A stretch of DNA of 64,000 bases from an uncultured Alphaproteobacteria bacterium (GCA_910577205.1 CAJTMA010000002.1:62001-126000), one strand, 5' to 3'. Numbered from the stretch's first letter, positions 25,330 through 35,448 are shown. Translations and numbers: made by a program. The notes: generated from the sequence alone by a model not told the origin.

Positions 25330-27558
25330 CTATTTGAAAAATTTGTTAGTTTTTAAGAAGCCGAAAGGTACAAGTTTACCCACCTGCCCGCGATGTCCGA
25401 GCCAAGACAGCAATTCTGTTTCCGTTTTGGTGCAGCTGTTCTTCTCAAAGGTAAAGCCGTCGGCTTCATTGAAAATCTGCATATCAGACAGACCGCCGTC
25501 TTTATATTTTTGCAAAGTTACACCACGGCCGCGTGCCATTGTCGGAATCTCTTCTGTTTTGAAAATCAACAACTTGCGATTATCGCCGACAACTGCCACC
25601 ATATTTCCGGTCACTTTGCGGCAGAACATGGCGGTTTCGCCTTCGGCCAAATTCATAATCTTACGGCCGTTGCGGGTTTGAGCCAACAGGTGGTTCTCGT
25701 CAACCACAAAGCCTTTGCCTGAATTAGAGGCAATCACATAAGAGGCCTTAGGCTCAAAAACAAACATTTCGCAAATATTGTCATTTATGCCCAAATCTAT
25801 CATCAGGCGCAAAGGCTGGCCGAAGCCCCTGCCGCTCGGGATTTCATTTCCTGAGATATTAAAGAATTTTCCAGAAGTATCAAAAAGAATGATTTTATCT
25901 GTCGTTTGAGCATGAAGAGCGCATTGCAACGCATCATCATCCTTAAACTTGAAATCATCATTAAGGTTGGTATGCCCCTTGACGCAGCGTATCCATCCTT
26001 TCTGTGAAAGAATAACAGTAATTGGTTCTTTTTCCACCAAAATTTCAACAGGGACTTCAATTTCTTCAGAAACTTCGCTGAATTCGGTACGGCGTTTGCC
26101 TAAAGCGGTTTTCTTGCCAAACTTTTCACGAATCAGTTTGATTTCTTCAGCCAAAGCCGTCCAACGCTTACATTCATCGGCAAGCAAAGCTTCAAGTTCG
26201 CCTTTTTCGGCTTCCAATTCCTCATACTCGCGTCTGATTTCCACTTCTTCCAGCTTACGAAGGCTGCGCAGTTTCATGTTTAAGATAGCTTCAGCCTGAT
26301 TTTCCGTCAGGTTAAATTCTTTCATCATGACTTTCTTAGCGTCATCTTCTTCCCTGATTATACGGATAATTTCATCCAAATTCAGATAAGCAATCAGGTA
26401 GCCGGCCAGAATTTCAAGACGGGCGTTAATCTTATCCAGACGGAATTTGGCGCGCCGTTGCAAAACAATATGACGGTGGTTTAAGAATTCGCGCAGGACT
26501 TCCTTAATCGTCATTACCCGGGGAACTCCGTCTGAATCCAAGACATTCATATTCATGCTGAAACGGGTTTCCAGTTCTGTCTGCTTAAATAAGTGCTCCA
26601 TCAACAAGTTGGCATCAACCGTGCGGCTTTTGGGCTCTAAGACGATGCGGACATCGTGTGTGGATTCATCACGGACATCGCTTAACATTGGCAACTTTTT
26701 ATCATTCAACAGCTGAGCGATTTTTTCAATTAATTTTGATTTTACAACCTGATAAGGGATTTCCTTAACAATAATCTGATATTGTCCCTTGCCTAAATCT
26801 TCGGTTTCCCATTTGGCGCGGATACGGAAGAAGCCCCGTCCCTGCGTATAGTTGGCAAGTATGGCGTTAAAGCTGTCAATAATCACGCCGCCTGTTGGGA
26901 AATCAGGCCCTTTGATACGGCGAACCAATGGTTCAATTTCGCAGTCAGGTTTTTCAATCAGATACAACAATGCATCACAGACTTCGCTTAGGTTATGCGG
27001 CGGGATATTGGTGGCCATACCGACGGCAATCCCGGCAGAACCGTTACAAAGCAAGTTAGGCACCATTGACGGCATAACAACCGGTTCAGATTCCTCACCA
27101 TCATATGTTTCGCGAAAATCGACGGCGTTATCGTTTAAGCCTTCCATTAAAGCCATAGCAAATTCTGTCAGACGGGCTTCCGTATAACGCATGGCGGCAG
27201 CGCCGTCACCGTCAATATTGCCAAAGTTACCCTGCCCGTCAACCAGCGGATAACGTACGGAAAAGTCTTGTGCTAAACGCACCATTGCACCATAAACAGC
27301 GCTATCGCCATGGGGGTGATATTTACCGATAACATCGCCGACGACACGGGCGCATTTCTTAAAACCGGATTTAGGATCTAAGTGCAGCTGCCGCATAGCA
27401 TATAGCAAACGGCGATGTACTGGTTTCAAACCATCACGGACATCAGGAAGCGAACGTGAAACAATGGTTGACATCGCATAAGACAAGTAGCGGCTGCTTA
27501 ATTCTTCAGCCAGATGTACGTCTTTAATTTTCTCTTCGTCAGCGGTGTTATCCTGCAT
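25330..27558 (-). CDS. parC: DNA topoisomerase IV subunit A
   Basis: The 742-residue protein has the GyrA/ParC breakage-reunion domain with catalytic Tyr125 in AAMRYTEARL. The quinolone-resistance loop HPHGDSAVYG carries Ser86, so the usual susceptible residue is present. A coiled-coil tower follows, then a short C-terminal beta-propeller with degenerate blades (RGRGVTLQKYK). Length and the short propeller favour ParC over GyrA. It decatenates daughter chromosomes together with ParE, which is not in the window. The DUF6898-like gene follows it directly; recO lies 11 bases upstream. Confidence 0.95.
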   Translation of the reverse strand: MQDNTADEEKIKDVHLAEELSSRYLSYAMSTIVSRSLPDVRDGLKPVHRRLLYAMRQLHLDPKSGFKKCARVVGDVIGKYHPHGDSAVYGAMVRLAQDFSVRYPLVDGQGNFGNIDGDGAAAMRYTEARLTEFAMALMEGLNDNAVDFRETYDGEESEPVVMPSMVPNLLCNGSAGIAVGMATNIPPHNLSEVCDALLYLIEKPDCEIEPLVRRIKGPDFPTGGVIIDSFNAILANYTQGRGFFRIRAKWETEDLGKGQYQIIVKEIPYQVVKSKLIEKIAQLLNDKKLPMLSDVRDESTHDVRIVLEPKSRTVDANLLMEHLFKQTELETRFSMNMNVLDSDGVPRVMTIKEVLREFLNHRHIVLQRRAKFRLDKINARLEILAGYLIAYLNLDEIIRIIREEDDAKKVMMKEFNLTENQAEAILNMKLRSLRKLEEVEIRREYEELEAEKGELEALLADECKRWTALAEEIKLIREKFGKKTALGKRRTEFSEVSEEIEVPVEILVEKEPITVILSQKGWIRCVKGHTNLNDDFKFKDDDALQCALHAQTTDKIILFDTSGKFFNISGNEIPSGRGFGQPLRLMIDLGINDNICEMFVFEPKASYVIASNSGKGFVVDENHLLAQTRNGRKIMNLAEGETAMFCRKVTGNMVAVVGDNRKLLIFKTEEIPTMARGRGVTLQKYKDGGLSDMQIFNEADGFTFEKNSCTKTETELLSWLGHRGQVGKLVPFGFLKTNKFFK

Positions 27559-27569
27559 TATTCATTTTC

Positions 27570-28295
27570 CTAAAAGCTGGTCAGACCCAAATTTGTGAGC
27601 AAATTAGCACGGTTTTCGGGGAATTTCAAGCCGTGAGTTTGAAAAAAGTTTTTATAGAGGAAAAATTCGGTCAAGCGCAATAAATCCGTTATTTCGGCTT
27701 CTGTTGGGGTGTAATTCTGCCGAATAATAAAATCAGGATAAGCAAATAAACGGTTTTTATATGGTTCTCCGGCTTCAGCGCAGACGGCTTTTCCGGTTTT
27801 GGGCGAAACATAACGCAAATTTTCGGTCGTTCCGGTAGCCGAACATTCTGTTAAATCCAGCCCTACCCCCAAATATTCCAACAAATAAAATTCAAAGAAG
27901 CAATAATGTGTTAGCCAGTTATCTTCATTTATGAGATTAAAAAAACTGTCTATGTAATAATAAAACCGCTCCAGATTATCTCCTTCAGGAAGCGCTTCCT
28001 GGCAGAGAGAACATAGTGCTGCCAAAGCTGACATTTTACGGACATCGCTCATAAAATTGACAGTTCCCGGCGCCAGAAGCTCTACTTTTAAGCTCCACAT
28101 ATTTTCTTCCAGCCGGGCATAGGCATCAATGGCAACCTGATTGCCTAATTGATAGATTGCAAGATTTTTCTTGGTTAGGCAGTTTTTGGCATAACCGACT
28201 AATTTTCCGTGCTTTTTAGTCAGCATGGTGAGAATTAGAGATTTCTCGCCATGCCGCCTAAGATTAATTATATAGCCTTCATCTTGAAATTGCAT
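27570..28295 (-). CDS. recO: DNA repair protein RecO
   Basis: The 241-residue protein has the N-terminal OB fold (GYIINLRRHGEKSLILTMLTKKHG) and the helical region typical of RecO, including YFEFYLLEYLG-like sequence. The zinc-finger cysteines seen in some RecO proteins are only partly present. RecO loads RecA onto SSB-coated gaps with RecR. It is in an operon kdsA-recO-parC, with gaps of 6 and 11 bases. Confidence 0.92.
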   Translation of the reverse strand: MQFQDEGYIINLRRHGEKSLILTMLTKKHGKLVGYAKNCLTKKNLAIYQLGNQVAIDAYARLEENMWSLKVELLAPGTVNFMSDVRKMSALAALCSLCQEALPEGDNLERFYYYIDSFFNLINEDNWLTHYCFFEFYLLEYLGVGLDLTECSATGTTENLRYVSPKTGKAVCAEAGEPYKNRLFAYPDFIIRQNYTPTEAEITDLLRLTEFFLYKNFFQTHGLKFPENRANLLTNLGLTSF

Positions 28296-28301
28296 AACGG
28301 A

Positions 28302-29144
28302 TTAATAATCATTAATCCGCGATTTGGTGACTTTATCATAAGCCATCAAATCAGACAGGACTTTTTCCATAAGATGCAGCGGAATCATGTTCGGACCGTC
28401 GCTGGGGGATTTTGACGGATCTTCATGAGTTTCAATAAAAACCGCAGCAATGCCGACAGCCACGGCAGCCCTTGCCAGAACAGGAGCAAATTCACCCTGC
28501 CCGCCGGAACTTCCGCCCAAGCCTCCCGGCTGCTGAACCGAGTGTGTGGCATCAAAGATAACCGGGCAGCCGGTATCTCTTGCCATTTGCGGCAAGCCAC
28601 GCATATCGGTTACCAGCGTGTTATAGCCGAAACTTGTGCCGCGTTCAGTAATGCAGACATTATTATTGCCGGAATCAACAGACTTTTTAACAATGTTTTT
28701 CATATCCCAAGGCGCTAAAAACTGCCCTTTTTTGATGTTGACAACTTTTCCGGTTTTGGCAGCAGCCACAACCAAGTCCGTCTGCCGACAAAGGAATGCC
28801 GGAATTTGCAGCATATCAATATGCGGCGCAACAATTTCACATTGTTCACGCTCATGAATATCGGTCACAATCGGGCAGCCATAAAGTTTCTTGATTTCAT
28901 CAAAGGTCCGCAGCCCCTCGTCTATTCCTACGCCGCGAGCGCCGCTGATGGACGTCCGGTTTGCTTTGTCAAAAGAGGCCTTAAAGATGTAATTAATCCC
29001 TAACTTTCCGGTTAGTTCGACCAATTTTCCGGCCAGTTCGACGGCATGAGCACGGCTTTGAATTTGGCAAGGTCCGGCAATCAACGCCAAGGGGAGTTTG
29101 TTGCCGATTTCAAAATCGCCGATTTTAATGTTATGCTGTTCCAT
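28302..29144 (-). CDS. kdsA: 3-deoxy-8-phosphooctulonate synthase (KDO-8-P synthase)
   Basis: The 280-residue TIM-barrel enzyme has ALIAGPCQIQS, FKASFDKANRTS, the LQIPAFLCRQTD strand and FDATHSVQQPGG, all hallmarks of KdsA. It condenses phosphoenolpyruvate with arabinose-5-phosphate to make the KDO precursor of lipopolysaccharide. The cell therefore most likely makes an LPS inner core. In many alphaproteobacteria eno follows pyrG-kdsA; here recO and parC follow instead. Confidence 0.97.
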   Translation of the reverse strand: MEQHNIKIGDFEIGNKLPLALIAGPCQIQSRAHAVELAGKLVELTGKLGINYIFKASFDKANRTSISGARGVGIDEGLRTFDEIKKLYGCPIVTDIHEREQCEIVAPHIDMLQIPAFLCRQTDLVVAAAKTGKVVNIKKGQFLAPWDMKNIVKKSVDSGNNNVCITERGTSFGYNTLVTDMRGLPQMARDTGCPVIFDATHSVQQPGGLGGSSGGQGEFAPVLARAAVAVGIAAVFIETHEDPSKSPSDGPNMIPLHLMEKVLSDLMAYDKVTKSRINDY

Positions 29145-29237
29145 TATGTATTCCTCTATTATTTCTGATATATCCAGTCATAGCATATTTTCCGAATTAG
29201 GCAACAGGCTCAACAGCAAGTGTGCATTATTCAACGA

Positions 29238-29271
29238 AACCCCCGAAGACAATCTTCGGGGGCGTTTTTTA
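29238..29271. terminator. Strong hairpin at the end of the 373-residue gene
   Basis: A 10-bp stem of CCCCCGAAGA type (29240-29249 with 29253-29262) has a three-base loop. The T run is on the plus side; on the minus strand only TTT follows. It overlaps the stop codon of the leftward gene. Confidence 0.7.
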
Positions 29272-30390
29272 ACGGTATATGCCAAATTCGCTCAGAAAAA
29301 TCTGGCGGCAGAGATATCCCAGGCGGACTTTGTAATTCCACCAGTAAAGTTTCAAGTTCCAATTTTTGAAACGGCGGTGAACAAAAAGTTTGTCAAACTG
29401 CTGACGGCGATGCTCCGGCCAGTCTGTCATGAACTCTTTTAATTCCTGGCAGAAAAACTGGAGAGCAATAGGCCCTGCGATGTTCCAATATTCTTCAAAC
29501 TCTTTTTCACAGATATCAAAGGCCAGACCTTTCGAAACCATCCTGTTGCAGAGATACGTTTTCAGCTGAGGAATAAAAGCGATTGACGGCTTATTGTCAA
29601 TCATAATTAAAACCAGCTGTGGTTCTGCGGACGCGATGATTGTGATTTCCGGCTCTTTTATTGCCATACGGCGCAAAAGCTTGGAAAACTTTTTGAAGAC
29701 AGCATCAGCATAATCAACAGATGTCCATCGACGAAGATCATCGACATAGATTATCTGGGGCTTATGCGCATACAGCTGTTTGTTGGCGTGCCATGCGTGG
29801 ATTAAATCCTGCCAGCATTCAGAACCGGAAGCATAGACGACAAAATAGTCTGCCTGAATATACTTCTTGCGCTGATAAGGGGCAAAGGTTGTTGCATCCA
29901 GGCCGGCCGTATCTGCCCGTTCAGCGGCATCTGCCAAAGGATACGAACTGCAGCGGCGATAAGCGTCTACATCCAAGAACAACGAAGGCAGGTGCTTCAG
30001 CCCGTATTTTTTTACGGCTGTGCTGTGTAAGCGCATCATTGCGGCAGCTTCATTAGTTCCGCACAGCAGCAGCTTTTCGTTTTCTTCATTTTTAAGACAC
30101 AGCTCTCCCAGCGAATGATAGACGTTCCATAACAGATAGTTATCGGGATAAGAAAAACGGTTAAACAACGGCTTGATAAGCACTATTTCCGTATCCGTAT
30201 CGGGATATTGTTTCTTTACCATTTGCTTTAGCTGAACAGCAATTTCTTTTACCCAGACAGGTGCATCTACAGGGACGTAAATAACGCCAATGTTCTTCAA
30301 TCCTTCCAGGACAAAGCAATCGGAAATTCTGGTTGAGTTTCCTTCGTAAATACCTTTTGCGGCATAGCGCAAATCTTCTTTCTGACTCAT
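29269..30390 (-). CDS. Unknown 373-residue protein between kdsA and pyrG
   Basis: I do not recognise this protein. It has no signal peptide or membrane helix. Alternating strands and helices (IGVIYVPVD, KLLLCGTNEAAAMMRLH, PQIIYVDDLRRW) suggest an alpha/beta fold in the N-terminal 250 residues. The C-terminal 120 residues are helical, aromatic and basic (WNLKLYWWNYKVR). Gene order around it (pyrG upstream, kdsA downstream) is conserved in the class, but this gene is extra. Confidence 0.6.
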   Translation of the reverse strand: MSQKEDLRYAAKGIYEGNSTRISDCFVLEGLKNIGVIYVPVDAPVWVKEIAVQLKQMVKKQYPDTDTEIVLIKPLFNRFSYPDNYLLWNVYHSLGELCLKNEENEKLLLCGTNEAAAMMRLHSTAVKKYGLKHLPSLFLDVDAYRRCSSYPLADAAERADTAGLDATTFAPYQRKKYIQADYFVVYASGSECWQDLIHAWHANKQLYAHKPQIIYVDDLRRWTSVDYADAVFKKFSKLLRRMAIKEPEITIIASAEPQLVLIMIDNKPSIAFIPQLKTYLCNRMVSKGLAFDICEKEFEEYWNIAGPIALQFFCQELKEFMTDWPEHRRQQFDKLFVHRRFKNWNLKLYWWNYKVRLGYLCRQIFLSEFGIYR

Positions 30391-30488
30391 AATAATTTAA
30401 AAAATTTAGTGATTAATAATTATTTATCGGCTGATTTGTACCACAACCAGCCGATAAACTCAAGATTTTTTTGTCAAAAATATTTGTT

Positions 30489-32141
30489 TTACAACAAACG
30501 ACTTTGCGCGATTGCCGCCTGTACAAAAGATACAAACAGCGGATGCGGATCAAAAGGCTTAGATTTCAATTCGGGATGGAACTGAACGCCGATGAACCAA
30601 GGATGATCTTTTCTTTCTACAATTTCAGGAAGCTTACCATCCGGGGATTTGGCAACAATCTGCATTCCCGCATCATTCAACTGCTTTTCATATGTAATAT
30701 TTACTTCATAACGGTGGCGATGGCGTTCGGAGATTGTATCTGAGCCATAAATCCGGCGCACCAACGACTCGGGCGCTAAAAAGCTCTCATAAGCGCCAAG
30801 ACGCATTGTACCGCCTAAATCACCGTCTTTGGTTCGAATTTGTTTAGCACCCTCCTTGTCCCATTCGGTCATCAGGCCAATAACGGGCGTGCAATTGCTG
30901 CCGGCAATCTCCGTGGTATTAGCGTCCCCTGCTCCGGCCAAATGCCGCATGGTTTCAATCACGGCCATCTGCATTCCGAAACAGATGCCGAAAAATGGCA
31001 ATTTATGCTCACGGGCATATTGAATTGCCTTGATTTTGCCTTCTGTTCCCCGAGAGCCGAAACCGCCTGGGACTAAGACCGCGCTAACATCATTCAAATG
31101 CGCTTCAGCACCATCTTTCTCAATATCCTCAGAATCTATCCATTTGATTTTAACCTTGTAATGATTGGCTATTCCGCCGTGATTTAAGGCTTCTCCCAAA
31201 GATTTGTAAGCTTCGAGGAGTTGTACATATTTGCCGACAACCCCTATTCTGACCTCGCCCTCCGGATGAGCGACAACATCAACAATCTTCTCCCATTTGC
31301 TTAAATCTGCCGGTTTATCGCATTCTATGCCAAAATGCTTGCAAACCTGAGTATCCATTCCCTCTTTAGAATAAGCGATGGGCACTTGATAGATATTGGC
31401 GGCATCTTTGGCGGCAATAACATTCTCTTCGCGGATATTGCAGAACAACGCAATTTTGCGTTTTTCATTTTGCGGAATATCCATTTGGGTGCGGCAAAGC
31501 AGCATATCCGGCTGGATACCATATTCTTGCAGTTTTTTTACCGAATGTTGTGTGGGCTTAGTTTTTAATTCTCCCGCGGTCGGAATAAACGGCAATAAAG
31601 TAACATGGATAAACATCGCCCGGTCGCGCCCTAAATCATAAGCAACTTGACGAATCGTTTCCAGATACGGCTGACCTTCAATATCACCGACAGTGCCGCC
31701 GATTTCGCAAAGCACAAAATCCTCATTTGTCACATCTGAAAGAATAAAGTCTTTAATTTCGTTTGTAACATGAGGAATAACCTGAATTGTTGCCCCTAAA
31801 TAATCGCCATGGCGTTCCTTATCTATTACCCGTTGATAAATTTTGCCGGTAGTAATGCTGTCGGTGCGTTTGGCCGGAACGCCGGAAAAACGTTCATAAT
31901 GCCCTAAGTCAAGGTCTGCTTCCGTGCCGTCATCCGTGACAAAAACTTCACCATGCTGGTATGGGCTCATTGTTCCCGGGTCGACATTCAGGTAAGGGTC
32001 AAGCTTACGCAGGCGAACCTTAAAACCGCGGGATTGCAGCAATGATGCCAGAGAAGCCGAAGCTAACCCCTTCCCTAAAGAGGAAACGACACCTCCGGTA
32101 ATGAAAATAAATTTAGGTTGAGAATTCATTGTATTAGTCAT
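30489..32141 (-). CDS. pyrG: CTP synthase
   Basis: The 550-residue protein has the synthetase domain with GGVVSSLGKGLASASL and the nucleotide-binding region DPYLNVDPGTMSP, then a class I glutamine amidotransferase domain with the nucleophile Cys in GICFGMQMA and the His-x-Glu pair in VQFHPEL. It converts UTP to CTP using glutamine. Two N-terminal ATGs lie four codons apart. A hairpin lies between it and secG, suggesting partial transcriptional separation. Confidence 0.98.
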   Translation of the reverse strand: MTNTMNSQPKFIFITGGVVSSLGKGLASASLASLLQSRGFKVRLRKLDPYLNVDPGTMSPYQHGEVFVTDDGTEADLDLGHYERFSGVPAKRTDSITTGKIYQRVIDKERHGDYLGATIQVIPHVTNEIKDFILSDVTNEDFVLCEIGGTVGDIEGQPYLETIRQVAYDLGRDRAMFIHVTLLPFIPTAGELKTKPTQHSVKKLQEYGIQPDMLLCRTQMDIPQNEKRKIALFCNIREENVIAAKDAANIYQVPIAYSKEGMDTQVCKHFGIECDKPADLSKWEKIVDVVAHPEGEVRIGVVGKYVQLLEAYKSLGEALNHGGIANHYKVKIKWIDSEDIEKDGAEAHLNDVSAVLVPGGFGSRGTEGKIKAIQYAREHKLPFFGICFGMQMAVIETMRHLAGAGDANTTEIAGSNCTPVIGLMTEWDKEGAKQIRTKDGDLGGTMRLGAYESFLAPESLVRRIYGSDTISERHRHRYEVNITYEKQLNDAGMQIVAKSPDGKLPEIVERKDHPWFIGVQFHPELKSKPFDPHPLFVSFVQAAIAQSRLL

Positions 32142-32167
32142 ATCAATAGCCTTTATTTAAAAGTGAC

Positions 32168-32195
32168 AAAGGCACCTTAGAGAAAGGTGCCTTTA
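32168..32195. terminator. Hairpin between secG and pyrG
   Basis: An 11-bp stem (32168-32178 with 32184-32194) has a five-base loop. It is followed on the plus side by TTATTTTG and on the minus side by TTTGTCACTTTT. It could act as an intra-operon terminator or attenuator for pyrG. Confidence 0.55.
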
Positions 32196-32219
32196 TTTTG
32201 AGCTGTATGTTCATTGCGC

Positions 32220-32537
32220 TTATTCTGCCGCTACCGGAGCTGCCGGGGCGTCTGGAACAGCCTGAGAAACAGGGGCTGTTTCCAAGATAGAAACGGCTTT
32301 CGGCTCTGCACTCTTATATAATAAAGAAAGAGAGAGGCTGGTAACGAAGAACAATGTCGCCAAGATAGCGGTCAGTTTGGTAAGGAAATTACCTGTTCCG
32401 CGCGCACTTAAGATGCTGTTAGCACCGCTGCCGCCGCCTAAACCATCCAGAGCACCGCCGCTGGAGCGCTGCATTAAAATGACACTGACCAGAAAAATGG
32501 CCACTAACAGATGGACGACCAACAAAATTGTTTCCAT
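32220..32537 (-). CDS. secG: Preprotein translocase subunit SecG
   Basis: The 105-residue protein has two membrane helices joined by the conserved loop with LMQRSSGGALDGLGGGSG. A Pro/Ala-rich tail follows. SecG assists SecYE in protein export. It lies between tpiA and pyrG as in most alphaproteobacteria. Confidence 0.96.
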   Translation of the reverse strand: METILLVVHLLVAIFLVSVILMQRSSGGALDGLGGGSGANSILSARGTGNFLTKLTAILATLFFVTSLSLSLLYKSAEPKAVSILETAPVSQAVPDAPAAPVAAE

Positions 32538-32577
32538 TATTTATTCCTTTCGCATCCCTTTATTAAACTCGTTCAAA

Positions 32578-33342
32578 TTAGCAGCAACCTGCATTTTTGG
32601 CAATCCCCATGAAATCTGCCGTTTTCAAGCTGGCTCCGCCGATTAAAGCGCCGTCAACATCCGGCAAAGACAAGAATTCTTTGGCATTGCCCGGTTTAAC
32701 AGAACCGCCATAAAGAATCCGCATTTTATTAGCCTGAGCTTTACCCAGTTTTTTAGCCAAAGCTTTACGGACAGCGGCGTGAACTTCTTCAACATCAGCC
32801 GGAGTCGGTGTTTTGCCTGTTCCGATAGCCCAAATCGGTTCATAAGCAATAACCGTATCAGCAGCAGTCGCATCAGCCGGAACAGAACCTGCAATTTGTT
32901 TTGTGCAGACATCCAAAGCCTTGCCGGCATCGCGTTCAGCTTCAGATTCACCAATACAGATAATCGTTTTCAAGCCGTTTTCATGAGCAGCGGCTGCCTT
33001 TTTAGCGACGATTTCATCAGTTTCGCCATGGTCAGCACGGCGTTCAGAGTGTCCGAGGATAACATAGGCACAACCGATTTCTTTAATCATAACCGGGCTG
33101 ATGTCACCAGTGTGAGCGCCTTTGGCTTCCCAATGGCAATCCTGTGCGCCCAGAGCAACTTTAGCACCGCGCAGCGCTTTTTTGACTGAGGTCAGCAGAG
33201 TTGCCGGCGGGCATACTAAAAATTCACATTCCGGTTTGCCGATTTTCTTTACTTCAGCGGCAATTTCCTTTGCCAATTCAACGCCCTCGGTCAGGAGGCC
33301 ATTCATTTTCCAGTTTCCGGCAATCAATTTTTTACGAGCCAT
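32578..33342 (-). CDS. tpiA: Triosephosphate isomerase
   Basis: The 254-residue TIM barrel has Lys in NWKMNG, catalytic His in ILGHSERR, catalytic Glu in AYEPIWAIGTG and the phosphate loop LYGGSVKPGN. It interconverts dihydroxyacetone phosphate and glyceraldehyde 3-phosphate. It is the first gene of the leftward tpiA-secG-pyrG group and faces ppiD across about 200 bases. Confidence 0.98.
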   Translation of the reverse strand: MARKKLIAGNWKMNGLLTEGVELAKEIAAEVKKIGKPECEFLVCPPATLLTSVKKALRGAKVALGAQDCHWEAKGAHTGDISPVMIKEIGCAYVILGHSERRADHGETDEIVAKKAAAAHENGLKTIICIGESEAERDAGKALDVCTKQIAGSVPADATAADTVIAYEPIWAIGTGKTPTPADVEEVHAAVRKALAKKLGKAQANKMRILYGGSVKPGNAKEFLSLPDVDGALIGGASLKTADFMGIAKNAGCC

Positions 33343-33549
33343 GTCTTTAATCCTTAACTAAAAAGTTTAGATCATACGCGTTTGTGCGTGATGATACGGG
33401 TTATCTTTTCTGCCTTATTAGCACAGCAAAAAAATTTTTTCCAGTATAAAAAACTTTTCAACACGAATATTTATAAGATTGCATATATTATTAATTTAGC
33501 CGTATAATCGGCAAGTCTGAATTGATAACATTTACAGGATTTTTGGGCT

Positions 33550-35427
33550 ATGATGAAAAAATTTAGAAGAATGCAGGAAACTTGGCTGTCCAAGTTTATC
33601 TTAATCTTAACTGCTGTCAGCTTTATGTCGCTGTTTGGCGTGTCCGGTTATATGGGCAGTGTCGGCAAAAACCGTCCGGTGATTAAAGTGGACAATTATG
33701 AGGTTCTGCAAAGCGATATTTCGCAACGTCTGGATCAGCAAATGCAGCTTGCGCGCGGGTTGTTTGGCGATAATCTTGAGATTAACGACAATATTCGCAA
33801 TGCCATGCTGCAAGGAATTGTTCAGAAAGCCCTTTCCGATACGATTATCCGCCGGACTGCTGATGATTTAAATGTCAGCATCAGTGACAACCTGGTTCGG
33901 CAGATTGTTTATTCTCAGGCGGAATTTCTGAATGCCGACGGAAAATTTGACATTCAGAAACTCAGACGCGTTCTTACTGCGAACGGCTGGACTGAAAAAC
34001 GCTATATTGACAGCTTGAAACTTGATGTCATTAAGCAGCACCTGGTTCAGAATCCGGCTAACCATATTAACGTTCCCAAAGTTTTGGCCGATTTTGCTGC
34101 CAAAGCAGAAAAACAAAAAAGAACTTTTAAATATGTTAAAATAGCCCCTGAAAAAATGGTTATTGACCGCAAAATGTCACAAGATGAGGTGGAGCAATAT
34201 TATGACGATTTTAATGCCGAGTTTATTGCCCCTGAAGAACGTGATGTATCTTTCCTGATTTTGTCAACGGATGATATTGCTGCCCAAATTCAGCCGTCTG
34301 ATGAGGATATTGAAGCTTATTATCAGGAAAATATTGCCCAATTTGAAACGCCGGAAACACGCAAAGTGATGCAGATGGTGTTTGACAGCCAAGAAGCTGC
34401 CGACAAAGCGGCAGCGGAAGTTAAAGCCGGAAAAGATTTTTATGCCGTGGCTAAAGATATGGCTCAGCAGGACAAAGCAGCGACAGACCTGGGTTATGTA
34501 TCCCAAGATATGCTTATTGCCGATATGTCTGAAGCGGTATTTGATGCTAAAACCGGCGCAGTTATCGGGCCTGTTAGGTCAGAAATGGGATGGCATATTA
34601 TGAAAGTTGCCGACATTAAAGCCGGTTCTAAAACAGATATGGCTCACGCCAAAGCCAAAATTGCAGCCACTTTAAAGAAAGATAAGGCTTATGATGCGGC
34701 TTATGAGATTTCGGCCAATATCGAAGATAAAATCGGTGCAGGCGCTTCTCTGAATGATATCGCCAAAGAAATGAACGTAACCGTTTATGATGTCAAAGGC
34801 TTAACAGAAGACGGCAAAGCCAAAACCACGCCCAAAGCTCATGCTTCACTGCTGAAAAGCAATGAATTTATCGACACTGCTTTTTCTTATAATGTTGATG
34901 AAGTCAGCCAAGTGGTGGAAAGCGATGACGGTTTTCTGGTGCTGAAAGTTAATAAAATTGCTGAGGCTCACCCGAAAGAAATTGCCGAAGTTAAAGGCGA
35001 CATTGAAGCTTTGTGGGAAGTTAATGAGCGCAATGCTATCGCCCAAGAGATTGTAAACGATGTTATGCATGATTTGGAAACCGGCGACAGCATTGACAGC
35101 ATTGCCGCTCGCAATAAACTGCAGTTACACAAGACCGGTGCTCTCACCCGCAGCCAGAATTTCGAAGGGATTTCTCCCTCAGTTATGCTGGAACTGTTTC
35201 AGGAAGCCTCTGGCACACCAAAGCTGATTAACAATGACGGTGTCCAGATTATTGCCGTTGCAACGGACAGCACCAAACAGGATGCGGTTACCGCCGAGGA
35301 AGCTGAAGCAGCCGCTAAACGGGTTAGAATGGATTTGACTGCCGATTATGCCAGCCAGCTCATTGAAGATTTTGGCTCTGATTATGACGTGCGGGTCAAA
35401 TACCGTTTGCTAGGGTTGGCTGATTAG
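33550..35427 (+). CDS. ppiD: PpiD-like membrane-anchored peptidyl-prolyl isomerase
   Basis: The 625-residue protein has one N-terminal membrane helix (about residues 14-34), a SurA-like chaperone region (about 40-170), a parvulin domain (about 240-345, with GDLGYVSQDM-type core written here as TDLGYVSQ and GPVRSEMGWHIMKV), and a C-terminal chaperone half. PpiD helps newly exported proteins fold at the Sec translocon. It is transcribed divergently from tpiA, as in other alphaproteobacteria. A terminator follows. Confidence 0.92.
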   Translation: MMKKFRRMQETWLSKFILILTAVSFMSLFGVSGYMGSVGKNRPVIKVDNYEVLQSDISQRLDQQMQLARGLFGDNLEINDNIRNAMLQGIVQKALSDTIIRRTADDLNVSISDNLVRQIVYSQAEFLNADGKFDIQKLRRVLTANGWTEKRYIDSLKLDVIKQHLVQNPANHINVPKVLADFAAKAEKQKRTFKYVKIAPEKMVIDRKMSQDEVEQYYDDFNAEFIAPEERDVSFLILSTDDIAAQIQPSDEDIEAYYQENIAQFETPETRKVMQMVFDSQEAADKAAAEVKAGKDFYAVAKDMAQQDKAATDLGYVSQDMLIADMSEAVFDAKTGAVIGPVRSEMGWHIMKVADIKAGSKTDMAHAKAKIAATLKKDKAYDAAYEISANIEDKIGAGASLNDIAKEMNVTVYDVKGLTEDGKAKTTPKAHASLLKSNEFIDTAFSYNVDEVSQVVESDDGFLVLKVNKIAEAHPKEIAEVKGDIEALWEVNERNAIAQEIVNDVMHDLETGDSIDSIAARNKLQLHKTGALTRSQNFEGISPSVMLELFQEASGTPKLINNDGVQIIAVATDSTKQDAVTAEEAEAAAKRVRMDLTADYASQLIEDFGSDYDVRVKYRLLGLAD

Positions 35428-35448
35428 CCGTGCCCGCCAGTTGTTGAT

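Noticed and set aside
25154..25681. Rightward frame of 175 codons
   Set aside because: It is antisense to parC and the 59-residue gene and has no recognisable product.
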